A stretch of DNA of 64,000 nt from Arthrobacter sp. YD4 (GCF_030410515.1 NZ_JAUHHD010000002.1:475419-539418); one strand, 5' to 3'. Shown: positions 24,173-32,130, counted from the first letter of the stretch. Program-made: numbers and translations. Notes: a model not told the origin generated them from the letters alone.

Positions 24173-25081
24173 TCAGCCCACCACCCGGAGGGACGGCTGC
24201 GGGCATGCCGGTACCAGCCGAAGGACTTTCTTGCGGGCGGCGGCGGCGCTGGGCCGGTCCGCGGGGTTCATGGCCGTCATCGACTTCAGCAGGCCGGTCC
24301 AGCCGTTGCCCAGCGTGGCGGGGATCGCCGGGCTGCGGAGGGTGCGGGCCACGAGCGACTCCACCGGGGTCCCCGGATAGGCCTTCTCCCCCGTGAGGCA
24401 CTCGAGGAGCACCAGGCCCAGGGCGTAGATGTCGGTGGCGGGGTGGAGCGGCTGTTCCTTGGCCTGCTCCGGGCTCATGTAGTGCACCGTACCGGAGGAC
24501 ATGCCGGCCTCGGGGGTGGTGCCGGCCGTCACGGCGATGCCGAAGTCGGCCAGCCGTACCGAGCTGCGCCGCAGCTGGCTAACGAGGATGTTGGCGGGTT
24601 TGATGTCCCGGTGGACCAGGCCCCTGCCGTGGACGTGGTCGAGGCCGGCGAGGGCATCGGCGGCCCACGACGCGACGGCGGCGGGCTCGGTGGCGCCCTG
24701 GTGGATGCGGTCGCTCAGGCTTCCGCCGCTGGCATATTCCTCCACCAGGTAAGGCCGGCCGGCCCACCGGTCGCCCTCGGGGACGGTGCCGGCCGCAACG
24801 AAGCGGACGACGGCGGGGTGGTCCAGGGAGGCGAGGACCCGTGCCTCGTCGAGGATCCGGGAGGCGTCCTTTTCGGCCGGCCCCCCGGCGACCTTGATGG
24901 CGACCGGCCGGCCGGTGGCGAGGTCGCTGCCGCGGTAGACCGTGGACGTTGCGCCTCGGCCCAGCCGCTCGTGAACCAGAAAGCGGCCCTGGGGTTCGTT
25001 GGGGAGGGCCAGCAGGCTGGCGTCGAGGCCGGGCAGCCCGGCTGCCGGGAGGAGGGTCTCGGTGACCGGAACGGCGCTCAC
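24173..25081 (-). CDS. Soluble Ser/Thr protein kinase
   Basis: 302 aa Hanks-type kinase: glycine loop ERLGRGATSTVYRG (38-51), ATP Lys63 in VAIKVA, catalytic HRDIKPAN at 157-164, DFG at 179-181, SPEQA (activation-loop end). No membrane span, PASTA or other sensor domain is present, so it lacks the usual receptor part; signal input may come through the N-terminal 30 residues or partner proteins. Its GTG start overlaps the upstream gene's stop (GTGA), so the two are coupled. Targets unknown. Confidence 0.92.
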   Translation of the reverse strand: MSAVPVTETLLPAAGLPGLDASLLALPNEPQGRFLVHERLGRGATSTVYRGSDLATGRPVAIKVAGGPAEKDASRILDEARVLASLDHPAVVRFVAAGTVPEGDRWAGRPYLVEEYASGGSLSDRIHQGATEPAAVASWAADALAGLDHVHGRGLVHRDIKPANILVSQLRRSSVRLADFGIAVTAGTTPEAGMSSGTVHYMSPEQAKEQPLHPATDIYALGLVLLECLTGEKAYPGTPVESLVARTLRSPAIPATLGNGWTGLLKSMTAMNPADRPSAAAARKKVLRLVPACPQPSLRVVG

Positions 25082-25416
25082 GAAAGGGAGGCCAGTGCGT
25101 TGGAGGGGTGGAGGATGCCGTCGACTTGGAAGCCGCAGGAGCAGCGCCAGACCGGCGGCAGCGAGGCCGGCCCGCCGTCGGGCTCATAGGAGTAGTCGGC
25201 CATGGTGGCGAGCGCCGGGGCCTCCCACTGCATCGGGGTGCCGCAGTGGCTGGGGGCCAGGGCGCGGATGGCAGCGGAGGTCCGATCCGCGGTCTGGGCC
25301 TGGTTTTCCAGCTCCACATCCAGGGAGCCCGCCTCAGGCCCGAAGCCGTGGTCGATGGTCAGCAGCCGCGACTCATCATTTTTGCGCGATAGGTTATCCA
25401 ACACATTGATAAGCAT
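25078..25416 (-). CDS. Small protein with a C-terminal Cys-rich segment, unknown
   Basis: 112 aa, not recognised. The middle holds PSHCGTPMQWEAPALATMADYSYEPD and the end VWRCSCGFQVDGI; the three cysteines and His could form a small zinc site. It overlaps the kinase gene by 4 nt and may modulate it. The start is uncertain: ATG at 25416, or GTG four codons later (25404), which has TATGCT 7 nt upstream. Transcription probably starts in the A/T-rich region holding the palindrome at 25432-25443. Confidence 0.6.
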   Translation of the reverse strand: MLINVLDNLSRKNDESRLLTIDHGFGPEAGSLDVELENQAQTADRTSAAIRALAPSHCGTPMQWEAPALATMADYSYEPDGGPASLPPVWRCSCGFQVDGILHPSNALASLS

Positions 25417-25431
25417 ACATATCGCTAGCTG

Positions 25432-25443
25432 AACTAGCTAGTT
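25432..25443. promoter_or_regulatory. 12-bp perfect palindrome, candidate MarR operator
   Basis: AACTAGCTAGTT is self-complementary. On the minus strand the extended site reads CTAGTTCAGCTAGCGAT; the MarR gene's own promoter carries CTAGTTATCAGCTCGGC. The shared CTAGTT..CAGCT core suggests one regulator binds both. Confidence 0.45.
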
Positions 25444-25466
25444 TTGCGGCCCGAACGCTTCTCCGG

Positions 25467-25970
25467 TCAGTGGCTGGCGGTGTGCTCGTCCAGGGCCTCG
25501 GTCATCTTGCGCAGGAAGGACACGATCACGCGGCTCTCGTCGGGCGTGAGGCCCTCGGCAACCTCGAGCATCCGGCGGTGCATCTGCCCCAGGGTTTCCC
25601 GGACCTCGGTATCGGTCTCCGTCGTCGGGACGATCACCAGGGAGCGCCGGTCGGTGGGGTGCGGCTCGCGGCGGACATGCCCGCTGAGCACCAGCCGGTC
25701 GATCAGGGAGGTGGTGGACGCCGTCGTGATTCCCAACATGCGGCTGAGGTCCTTGGGCCCCACCCGCTCTCCGGAGGACTGGGCGCGGAGCAGGTAGCGC
25801 AGCGCCAGCAGGTCGGTCTCGCCCATGCCCATGGAGTCCCTGGTGGAACGCCGGGTGGCGACCTCGGCGGAGCGGTAGCCGCGGAGCGCCTGCAGCACGG
25901 CGGTGGGGGCATCAACCTGCCCCTCCAAGCCGTACCAGTAGCCTGAGTCTGCCGTTACATGGGAGTCCAT
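25467..25970 (-). CDS. MarR-family transcriptional regulator
   Basis: 167 aa winged-helix regulator: ETDLLALRYLLRAQSSGERVGPKDLSRMLGITTASTTSLIDRLVLSGHVRREPHPTDRRSLVIVPT is the complete DNA-binding domain with the conserved wing (PTDRRS). No cysteine is visible, so oxidation sensing of the OhrR type is unlikely. It lies 50 bp upstream of the small protein/kinase pair on the same strand. TAGGAT 6 nt before the ATG gives a leaderless start, and that promoter overlaps a CTAGTT-type site. Confidence 0.9.
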   Translation of the reverse strand: MDSHVTADSGYWYGLEGQVDAPTAVLQALRGYRSAEVATRRSTRDSMGMGETDLLALRYLLRAQSSGERVGPKDLSRMLGITTASTTSLIDRLVLSGHVRREPHPTDRRSLVIVPTTETDTEVRETLGQMHRRMLEVAEGLTPDESRVIVSFLRKMTEALDEHTASH

Positions 25971-25976
25971 AGATCA

Positions 25977-26001
25977 ATCCTAGCCGAGCTGATAACTAGA
26001 C
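25977..26001 (-). promoter_or_regulatory. Leaderless promoter and candidate operator of the MarR gene
   Basis: On the minus strand TAGGAT (25977-25982) stands 6 nt before the ATG at 25970. Directly upstream is CTAGTTATCAGCTCGG, similar to the site at 25425-25443, which is consistent with autoregulation. Confidence 0.45.
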
Positions 26002-26036
26002 AGGCTTCCTAACGTGGCCTGTCGGGTGCGGGACGC

Positions 26037-26074
26037 AAAAAACCCCCGGCGTCCTGTCGCCAGGATGCCGGGGG
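26037..26074 (-). terminator. Rho-independent terminator of tRNA-Lys
   Basis: Read on the minus strand: CCCCCGGC-ATCCTG pairs with CAGGA-GCCGGGGG, then TTTTTT. It lies 25 nt after the tRNA 3' end. Confidence 0.85.
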
Positions 26075-26098
26075 AATTTCCACTCTTCGCTAAAAGAG

Positions 26099-26171
26099 TG
26101 GGCCCTGTGGGGATCGAACCCACGACCCACGGATTAAAAGTCCGATGCTCTACCAACTGAGCTAAAGGCCC
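26099..26171 (-). tRNA. tRNA-Lys (anticodon UUU)
   Basis: 73 nt without encoded CCA. Acceptor GGGCCTT pairs with AGGGCCC (one G-U), discriminator A; D-arm GCTC/GAGC with AGTTGGTA loop; anticodon loop CTTTTAA giving UUU; T-arm GTGGG-TTCGATC-CCCAC. Position 27-43 is a T-T mismatch; all else is canonical. Confidence 0.96.
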
Positions 26172-26406
26172 CCTCAAGCGGCCGCTGCACGGGAAACGCG
26201 GCAGAAACCGGCTCCGGGCGCAGTGGCAGCGCCATCCATTTCTGGACGTTAACACTGTACCGCAGACCACGCCGCGCTTTTCACCGCCGACGCGCCGTAA
26301 CGGGCCGATCCCGCGGCGGCGCGGGCGCCCCGGACCGGTTCCGGGCACCTTCCCGGTGCGGGCTGCCGGGCCCCGCCGGACGCTCGATTCCCCGATGGCA
26401 CAGGAG

Positions 26407-26412
26407 TAGCGT
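26407..26412 (+). promoter_or_regulatory. -10 element, leaderless start
   Basis: TAGCGT 6 nt before the ATG at 26419. Confidence 0.45.
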
Positions 26413-26418
26413 GGTGGC

Positions 26419-27075
26419 ATGAGCGAGCAAGCAGGTACCGGCAATCCCGGCCCCGTCCGTCACCACAAGCCGAAGCCCTTCGCGCCGATCGACTTCGAGC
26501 CGTTCGCCGGCGGCGCCGATCCGGCCCGCGTGTCAGAAGCGGCCCACCTGGCCGCCCAGGCGCTGGTCCGCCGCGGCCGCGACAGTGACGACCCCAAGGT
26601 CACCAAACGCCTGGTGAAGCTCGCCGACGAACAGGGCCTGGAGGCGATCGCCGAGATGTGGGCCGAGAGCCCGGCCCGGTCCCTGCCCGGCGCCCTGTGG
26701 CGCTTGTATGCCCTGCGCGCCGCGACGGTGCAGGATCCGGAGCGGATCTCGGTGTACTTCCGGGCCGGCAAGGACACCGCGCAGGTGTCCCACGCCGTCG
26801 CCGGGGCCGCCGAGCCGCCGGGCGCCGAGGAGATGCGCACCATGGCGGATGCCATCCTCTCCGGGGCCTTCGACGGCGAGTTCGACGTCGCGCTGGAACG
26901 GTCCGCGGCGTTTTGCCGGGTAGTTGCCCTGGGGCAGGCCACCCTCGCCGACGGCGCCGAGCACAGCAACGCCGGGCACGCCACCAAGCTCACGCGGAAC
27001 TCGCATCTGCTGGTCAAAACCGCGGAGGACCTGGAGCACGCGGCCAACGCGTGGCGCCTCGGCGAGCTCGACTAG
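26419..27075 (+). CDS. Conserved hypothetical protein, helical
   Basis: 218 aa, not recognised beyond a feeling that it is conserved in Arthrobacter relatives. After a Pro/His/Lys-rich start (PVRHHKPKPFAPIDFEPFAGGA) the rest is predicted mainly helical (AHLAAQALVRRG, KRLVKLADEQGLEAIAEMWAESP, GALWRLYALRAATV, DVALERSAAFCRVVALGQATLADGA). It has no membrane span or catalytic motif. It is probably leaderless and stands alone between tRNA-Lys and the phosphate genes. Confidence 0.65.
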   Translation: MSEQAGTGNPGPVRHHKPKPFAPIDFEPFAGGADPARVSEAAHLAAQALVRRGRDSDDPKVTKRLVKLADEQGLEAIAEMWAESPARSLPGALWRLYALRAATVQDPERISVYFRAGKDTAQVSHAVAGAAEPPGAEEMRTMADAILSGAFDGEFDVALERSAAFCRVVALGQATLADGAEHSNAGHATKLTRNSHLLVKTAEDLEHAANAWRLGELD

Positions 27076-27136
27076 AGACCCACCGGACCGGCCATGGCGG
27101 GGTCCGGATACGCCCGCCGGGGCCCCGCTGTCAATC

Positions 27137-27165
27137 TTGACTTGGTCCGTCGGGCGTAGAAAACT
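27137..27165 (+). promoter_or_regulatory. Candidate promoter of the structured element
   Basis: TTGACT (27137-27142), 17-bp spacer, AAAACT (27160-27165). A start 7 nt downstream falls on 27172, the first base of the closing stem. The -35 is good, the -10 poor. Confidence 0.4.
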
Positions 27166-27171
27166 AAAACC

Positions 27172-27255
27172 GGTGCCGAGCTGCGAAACCCCCGGGCTTC
27201 AACAATTAGCCGCCTAGAGCGGCCTACCGCCGAGAGGCGTATCCGGCTCGGCACC
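27172..27255 (+). ncRNA. Candidate structured RNA, unassigned
   Basis: An 84-nt element closed by a 10-bp perfect stem (GGTGCCGAGC 27172-27181 with GCTCGGCACC 27246-27255). Inside are a GCCGC/GCGGC hairpin with loop CTAGA and a CGCC/GGCG hairpin with a GAGA tetraloop, plus the unpaired GCGAAACCCCCGGG. I could not match it to a tRNA (no TTCGA T-loop, no U8-A9), tmRNA, SRP RNA or a riboswitch I know. Strand is inferred from the TTGACT upstream. It may be a small RNA or a leader acting on the phosphate genes downstream. Confidence 0.45.
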
Positions 27256-27321
27256 ATCTACTCTTCCCCCTCTGTTCCGCCCCCGCAGGGCCGCCGTCCA
27301 CCGGACGGTAAAGTGATCTTC

Positions 27322-27393
27322 ATGCGCGGGCCGATCAATTCGAATCAAGGCCGGCGGACCACGCCCGTGTACGCCTCATTCGGAGACCGGTAA
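27322..27393 (+). CDS. Possible 23-codon leaderless leader ORF before DUF47 gene
   Basis: ATG at 27322 lies 7 nt after TAAAGT (27309-27314). The ORF encodes MRGPINSNQGRRTTPVYASF then GDR and stops 6 nt before the GTG of the DUF47 gene, in the same frame. The DUF47 GTG lacks a close Shine-Dalgarno (GGAG is 14 nt away, inside this ORF), so coupling by the short ORF is possible. Coding evidence is weak. Confidence 0.3.
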   Translation: MRGPINSNQGRRTTPVYASFGDR

Positions 27394-27399
27394 CCCCAC

Positions 27400-28017
27400 G
27401 TGAAGCTGCGACTTTTTCCCCAGGAACCTGCGGGACTGAACCTCCTGTCCCAGATGGCCCGACAGATCCTGCTGGCCACCGGCACGCTCTCGGAGATCCT
27501 CGGCGCGCCCGCGGCCGAACACTCCCGCCTGGTCGAGGACATGCACAACCACGAGGCGAAGGCGGCCGAGCTGCACTTCGCGCTGCTGACCCACATGCGC
27601 AGCAGCTTCCTCAACCCGGTCCCCCGCGACGACATGTACGCCCTCTCCCGCTATCTGAACGAGGCGATGGAGAAGCTGGACGCCGCCGCGGACCTGGTCT
27701 TCCTCTACAAGCTGGACCGGCTGCCCCGCCGCGCCGCGGACCAGTTGGAAATCATCAGCCGGCAGGCGGAACTGACCGTCGAGGCGATGCGCCAGCTGAA
27801 CAACCTGGACGAGCTGGAGGACTACTGGATCGAGGTGCTGCGGCTGACCAAACGCGCCGAACGCACCCACCGGGTCTGGGTGGCGGACATGCTCAAGGAC
27901 ATGAAGCACGCCCAGTACGCCCGCAACCGGGACATCGCCGACCAGCTGGTGGATGTCACCAAGGACATGCGCCGGATCGCCACCCAGGTAGGCAGCATCA
28001 TCGTCAAGGAATCCTGA
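27400..28017 (+). CDS. DUF47/PhoU-like phosphate transport accessory protein
   Basis: 205 aa all-helical cytosolic protein of the DUF47 family (PhoU-related), normally paired with Pit permeases and thought to regulate them. Sequence HNHEAKAAELHFALLTHMRSSFLNPVPRDDMYALSRYLNEAMEKLDAAADLVFLYKLDRLP shows the family's E/D-rich metal-binding helices. GTG start at 27400. The pit gene starts 1 nt after its stop, so the two are translationally coupled. Confidence 0.9.
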   Translation: MKLRLFPQEPAGLNLLSQMARQILLATGTLSEILGAPAAEHSRLVEDMHNHEAKAAELHFALLTHMRSSFLNPVPRDDMYALSRYLNEAMEKLDAAADLVFLYKLDRLPRRAADQLEIISRQAELTVEAMRQLNNLDELEDYWIEVLRLTKRAERTHRVWVADMLKDMKHAQYARNRDIADQLVDVTKDMRRIATQVGSIIVKES

Positions 28018-28018
28018 C

Positions 28019-29035
28019 GTGTCCCTGGTCTTCTTCGCCGCGGTGGTGCTGTTCGCCGCGGCCTTCGCCTTCCTGAACGGTTTCCGGGACGCCTCCTCCT
28101 CGGTGGCGCTGGCCGTCCGCACCCGGGCGCTGACCCCCACCATCGCGGTCCTGCTGGCCGGGCTGTTCAACTTCGTCGGGGCGGCCCTCAGCGCGGCCCT
28201 GGCCCTGGAGGTCAGCCGCACCTGGGTGGTGCTGCCGGCCGGCGGCAACGGCCTGACCATCCTGATGGCCGGATTGCTCAGTGCGGTGCTGTGGGGCGTC
28301 TACAACTGGTGGCGGGGCATCCCGTCGTCGTCCACGCATGCGCTGGTCGGCGGCCTTGCCGGCGCCGGCCTCGCCAGCGTGGCGGTGGGCGGACATTCGG
28401 TGCTGGGAGTGGACCAGTCGCTGATGGTACAGGTGGTGCTGCCGCTGCTGATCTCCCCCGCCATCGCCTTCGCCGGGTCCTACCTGCTGGTCTGGCCGGC
28501 CACGTGGGCCGCGCGCTACACGCCCCCGGGCGTCGTCAACAGCAGGGCCCGGCGTGCACAGGCCGTGGCCGCGGGCGCCGTCGCGTTCGGGCACGGGCTC
28601 CAGGACGGCCAGCGCACCAGCGCCGTGCTGATCCTGGCGATGATCGCGGCGGGCCTGGCCGACGGCGGCTCCATGCCGGTGTGGGTGGCCCTGTTGACGG
28701 CCGCCATGCTGACCGCCGGGACGCTGGCGGGCGGGTGGCGGATTTCCTACACCCTGGGCCACCGCCTGGTCCGGATCGATCCGCTGCGCGGGTCCGTGGC
28801 GCAGCTCTACAGCAGCCTGATCCTGCTGGTGGGCGCGATCGGGCTGCACTGGCCGGTATCCACCACGCACACCGTCACCGCGGCGGTGCTCGGCGCCGGG
28901 GCGAACCAGGGCTACGCCGCCACGAACCGGCGGCTGGTGCTGCGGATCCTGGCGTTCTGGACGCTCACGCCGCTGGTGACCGCCGCCGTGGCCTTCGTGC
29001 TGGAGCTGGCGCTCTCGCCGCTCTCAAACCTGTAG
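28019..29035 (+). CDS. pit: Low-affinity inorganic phosphate permease (Pit family)
   Basis: 338 aa membrane protein that imports phosphate (probably as metal-phosphate) driven by the proton gradient. Two inverted PD001131-type repeats are visible: FLNGFRDASSSVALAVRTRALTP near the N-terminus and VAAGAVAFGHGLQDGQRTSAVLILAM in the second half; the second shows GHGxxD and HxxP-like WPVSTTHTVTAAVLGAG. The classical N-terminal motif here reads NGFRD, not NGAND, a marked difference. About 10 spans. GTG at 28019 with AAGGA upstream; operon with the DUF47 gene, convergent with pstB. Confidence 0.92.
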   Translation: MSLVFFAAVVLFAAAFAFLNGFRDASSSVALAVRTRALTPTIAVLLAGLFNFVGAALSAALALEVSRTWVVLPAGGNGLTILMAGLLSAVLWGVYNWWRGIPSSSTHALVGGLAGAGLASVAVGGHSVLGVDQSLMVQVVLPLLISPAIAFAGSYLLVWPATWAARYTPPGVVNSRARRAQAVAAGAVAFGHGLQDGQRTSAVLILAMIAAGLADGGSMPVWVALLTAAMLTAGTLAGGWRISYTLGHRLVRIDPLRGSVAQLYSSLILLVGAIGLHWPVSTTHTVTAAVLGAGANQGYAATNRRLVLRILAFWTLTPLVTAAVAFVLELALSPLSNL

Positions 29036-29066
29036 CACCCGGCAAAGGCCAGCCAGCCCCCTGGCT

Positions 29067-29846
29067 TTATCCGAAGCGGCCGGAGACGTAGTCCTCGGTG
29101 GCCTTGACGGTGGGGTTGCTGAAGATGGTGTGGGTGTCCCCGTACTCGATCAGCTTGCCAGGCTTGCCGGTGCCGGCGATGTTGAAGAACGCCGTCTTGT
29201 CCGAGACGCGGGCCGCCTGCTGCATGTTGTGGGTCACGATCACCACGGTGTACTCATCCTTGAGTTCGTTGATGAGGTCCTCGATGGCGAGGGTGGAGAT
29301 CGGGTCCAGCGCGGAGCAGGGCTCGTCCATCAGGATGACCTGCGGCTCCACGGCGATCGCGCGGGCGATGCAGAGGCGCTGCTGCTGGCCGCCGGAGAGG
29401 CCGGAGCCGGGCTTGGCCAGGCGGTCCTTGACCTCGTTCCAGAGGTTCGCGCCGCGCAGCGAGCGCTCCACCAGCGCGTCGGCGTCGCCCTTGGAGATTT
29501 TCTTGTTGTTCAGCTTCACGCCGGCCAGCACGTTGTCGCGGATGGACATGGTGGGGAACGGGTTGGGCCGCTGGAAGACCATGCCGATCTGCGAGCGGAC
29601 CGTCACCGGGTCCACGCCGGGGCCGTAGAGGTTGTCGCCGTCGAGCAGCACCTCGCCCTCCACGCGGGCGCCCGGGATCACCTCGTGCATCCGGTTCAGG
29701 GTGCGCAGGAAGGTGGACTTGCCGCAGCCGGACGGGCCGATGAAGGCCGTGACGGACTTGGCGTCGATGTTGATGTTGACGTCCTCGACGGCCAGGAATT
29801 TGCTGTAGTAGACGTTGAGGTCTTTGACGTCGATGCGCTTAGACAT
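29067..29846 (-). CDS. pstB: Phosphate ABC transporter ATPase PstB
   Basis: 259 aa ATPase that powers high-affinity phosphate import with PstA and PstC. Walker [14 protein letters not shown], signature [16 protein letters not shown], Walker [14 protein letters not shown] and switch His in [11 protein letters not shown] are intact, and the C-terminus [18 protein letters not shown] is typical of PstB. ATG at 29846 has AAGGAA on the minus strand. Last gene of pstSCAB; no phoU follows. Confidence 0.97.
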   Translation of the reverse strand: MSKRIDVKDLNVYYSKFLAVEDVNINIDAKSVTAFIGPSGCGKSTFLRTLNRMHEVIPGARVEGEVLLDGDNLYGPGVDPVTVRSQIGMVFQRPNPFPTMSIRDNVLAGVKLNNKKISKGDADALVERSLRGANLWNEVKDRLAKPGSGLSGGQQQRLCIARAIAVEPQVILMDEPCSALDPISTLAIEDLINELKDEYTVVIVTHNMQQAARVSDKTAFFNIAGTGKPGKLIEYGDTHTIFSNPTVKATEDYVSGRFG

Positions 29847-29894
29847 GCTGTTCCTTCACTGGGAGAGATTGAGGGTCCGGGAGCCGGCGCGGGC

Positions 29895-31004
29895 CTAGCG
29901 GCCGGCTTTCGGGGCGAAGATGCGGGCCACCAGGCGGGCGGCGAGGTTGAGCAGCATCACCAGGATGATCAGGACCAGGGCCGCGCCCCAGGCGCGCTGG
30001 TCCGACGGTCCCGGGTTCGACGGCGAGGTCGGGTTCAGGATCTGGGTGTAAATGAACGTCGGGAGCGAGGCCATCCAGCCGCCGAAGACGTTGTTGTTGA
30101 TCGAGGTGGCGAAGCCGGCTGTGACCAGGATGGGGGCGGTCTCGCCGATCACGCGGGCGATCGCGAGGGTGACGCCGGAGGCGATGCCGGAGATCGCCGT
30201 CGGAATGACCACCTTGAGGATGGTGCGCCACTTCCGCACGCCCAGGGCGTAGGCCGCCTCGCGGAGTTCGTTCGGGACGATCTTCAGCATTTCCTCGCTG
30301 GAGCGGACCACCACCGGGATCATCAGCACGGAGAGGGCGACGGCGGCGACGGCTCCGGTCTTGGTGCCCGGACCGGCGACGGCGAAGAAGAACGCCGCGG
30401 CAAAGAGGCCGGCCACAATCGAGGGGATGCCGGTCATCACGTCGACGAAGAAGGTGATGGCCCGCGCCAGCGGGCGGTCATCGCCGTATTCGACCAGGTA
30501 GATCGAGGTCAGCAGGCCCACCGGGACGGAGATGACCGTGGCCAGCAGGGTGATCTGCACGGTGCCGATGAGGGCGTGGTAGATGCCGCCGACCACGGGG
30601 GCGCCGTTCTCGACGCTCTTGTTGTCGAACGCGCCGGTCACCCCGTTCATGGAGGTGCCGAGGAACCCGGGATCCAGCAGGCCGGGAAGGCCCTTGACCA
30701 GTACGGTCCAGATCACGGAGACCAGGGGCAGCAGGGAGATCAGGAACGCGCCCACCACCAGGCAGGTGGCGAGCTTGTCCTTGGCCCGGCGGGAGCCTTC
30801 GACGGCGGCGCTCCAGCCGACCAGGCCCACGGTGAAGAGCATGGCGGAGACGATGCCCCAGCCGAAGGCGTTGAAGCCGATCAGGGCCAGGATGGCGGCG
30901 CCGAGGATCAGGGCGAGGGCCAGGACGATGTACGGCGCGGCCTTGGGCAGCTGGCCCTTGGTCAGGGCCGAGCGCTTCTTGACGGGGGTCAGGGTGGCAG
31001 TCAT
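29895..31004 (-). CDS. pstA: Phosphate ABC transporter permease PstA
   Basis: 369 aa membrane permease. Six core spans plus extra N-terminal hydrophobic segments; the ABC-permease EAA-type loop is LREAAYALGVRKWRTILKVVIPTAISGI. At 369 aa it is longer than enteric PstA (about 296) because of the N-terminal extension, common in actinobacteria. The start directly abuts the pstC stop (31005). Confidence 0.95.
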   Translation of the reverse strand: MTATLTPVKKRSALTKGQLPKAAPYIVLALALILGAAILALIGFNAFGWGIVSAMLFTVGLVGWSAAVEGSRRAKDKLATCLVVGAFLISLLPLVSVIWTVLVKGLPGLLDPGFLGTSMNGVTGAFDNKSVENGAPVVGGIYHALIGTVQITLLATVISVPVGLLTSIYLVEYGDDRPLARAITFFVDVMTGIPSIVAGLFAAAFFFAVAGPGTKTGAVAAVALSVLMIPVVVRSSEEMLKIVPNELREAAYALGVRKWRTILKVVIPTAISGIASGVTLAIARVIGETAPILVTAGFATSINNNVFGGWMASLPTFIYTQILNPTSPSNPGPSDQRAWGAALVLIILVMLLNLAARLVARIFAPKAGR

Positions 31005-31937
31005 TTAGTTGGCTCCCGAGAATTCTTTGTGCCGGGTGATGATCCACCGGGCGAGCATGTTCACGCCGAGGGTGATGATGAACAGGACCAGGCCGGCCGC
31101 GATCAGGGTGCTGACCTTCAGGCCGCTGGCCTCCGGGAAGTTCAGGGCGATTTCGGCGGCGATGGTCTGGTTGCCGGACTGGATCAGGCTGGCGGTCAGG
31201 GCGCCGGAGGAGAGCACCAGGGCCACGGCCATGGTCTCGCCGAGCGCGCGGCCCAGGCCCAGCATGATGGCGCTGATGATGCCGGGGCGGCCGAACGGCA
31301 GTACCGCCATCCGGATCATCTCCCAGCGGGTGGCGCCCAGGGCCAGCGCGGCCTCCTCGTGCAGCTTGGGGGTCTGCAGGAAGATTTCGCGCGAGAGCGA
31401 GGTGATGATGGGCAGCACCATGACGGCCAGGACGATTCCCGCGGTCAGGATGGTCTTGCCGGTGGCCGACGCCGGGCCCTGGAAGATCGGCAGCCAGCCG
31501 AGGTTGGAGGCGAGCCAGCCGTAGGCCGGGGAGATTTCGCGGGCCAGGAAGGCCGCGCCCCAGGCGCCGTAGACCACCGAGGGGATGGCGGCGAGCAGGT
31601 CGATCACGTAGCCCAGGCCCGAGGCGAGCCGGCGGGGGGCGAAGTGCGAGATGAAGAGCGCGACGCCGATCGCCACGGGGGTGGCGATGACGAGGGCGAT
31701 CACGGCGGCGATCAGGGTACCGATCACGATCGGCCAGATGTAGGCGAAGAAGCCCGCTCCGCCCTGGATCTTGTCCGGCGGGGCGACGAGCGCCGGGACG
31801 GCCTGGATCACCAGGAAGAGCGCCACGCCGAAGAGGACGGCAAGGATCAGGCACCCGGCGGCCAGGGTGGCTGCGGAGAAGACTTTGTCACCGGCGCGGC
31901 CTGCGCCCCGGGACGTGGTCAGGGAGGTGGTGGTCAC
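31005..31937 (-). CDS. pstC: Phosphate ABC transporter permease PstC
   Basis: 310 aa permease partner of PstA with six spans and the loop HEEAALALGATRWEMIRMAVLPFGRPGIISA. GTG start at 31937 with AGGA upstream. A 193-bp gap containing a large inverted repeat separates it from pstS, consistent with reduced expression of the membrane genes relative to the binding protein. Confidence 0.95.
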   Translation of the reverse strand: MTTTSLTTSRGAGRAGDKVFSAATLAAGCLILAVLFGVALFLVIQAVPALVAPPDKIQGGAGFFAYIWPIVIGTLIAAVIALVIATPVAIGVALFISHFAPRRLASGLGYVIDLLAAIPSVVYGAWGAAFLAREISPAYGWLASNLGWLPIFQGPASATGKTILTAGIVLAVMVLPIITSLSREIFLQTPKLHEEAALALGATRWEMIRMAVLPFGRPGIISAIMLGLGRALGETMAVALVLSSGALTASLIQSGNQTIAAEIALNFPEASGLKVSTLIAAGLVLFIITLGVNMLARWIITRHKEFSGAN

Positions 31938-32029
31938 TTCACGATCCTTCAGCTTCGATCTGCGCCGCGCGGCGGACGGGTCACGCCCGCTGCGCGGCGG
32001 TCAATCTGGGGTACGGCGGACAAACGGCT

Positions 32030-32084
32030 AGGTTCCCTGCCCCGGTCAGGCGGTCAATGACCGCCCGGCCGGGACAGGGAACCT
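32030..32084 (-). repeat. 55-nt inverted repeat between pstS and pstC
   Basis: Outer arms AGGTTCCCTG (32030-32039) and CAGGGAACCT (32075-32084), an inner CCCGG/CCGGG and a GGCGGTCA/TGACCGCC top. No T-run follows on the minus strand, so it may be a 3'-stabilising or attenuating hairpin rather than a full terminator. Confidence 0.7.
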
Positions 32085-32130
32085 GGCTCAGGCTGGTGTT
32101 TCCACTATGCCTTGCGGGGAAAGGGATTCC

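Larger units (their letters stand above)
27076..27399. other. Gene-poor 324-bp stretch: structured element and short leader ORF
   Basis: It contains a -35-like TTGACT, an 84-nt inverted-repeat-bounded element, a small hairpin (CCGTCC/GGACGG, 27294-27308) and a possible 23-codon ORF; each is listed separately. Confidence 0.6.

Noticed and set aside
23492..25189. 565-aa ORF antisense to the methyltransferase and kinase
   Set aside because: Covers two well-supported genes on the other strand; shadow frame.
27172..27255. Reading the 84-nt element as a tRNA
   Set aside because: Although a 7-bp end stem plus an A would suit, neither strand has TTCGA in a T-loop, a D-arm, or a usable anticodon arm.
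29130..32060. 976-aa ORF antisense to pstB, pstA and pstC
   Set aside because: Runs across three certain genes; Gly/Asp/His/Gln-rich low-complexity sequence with no homology I recognise.
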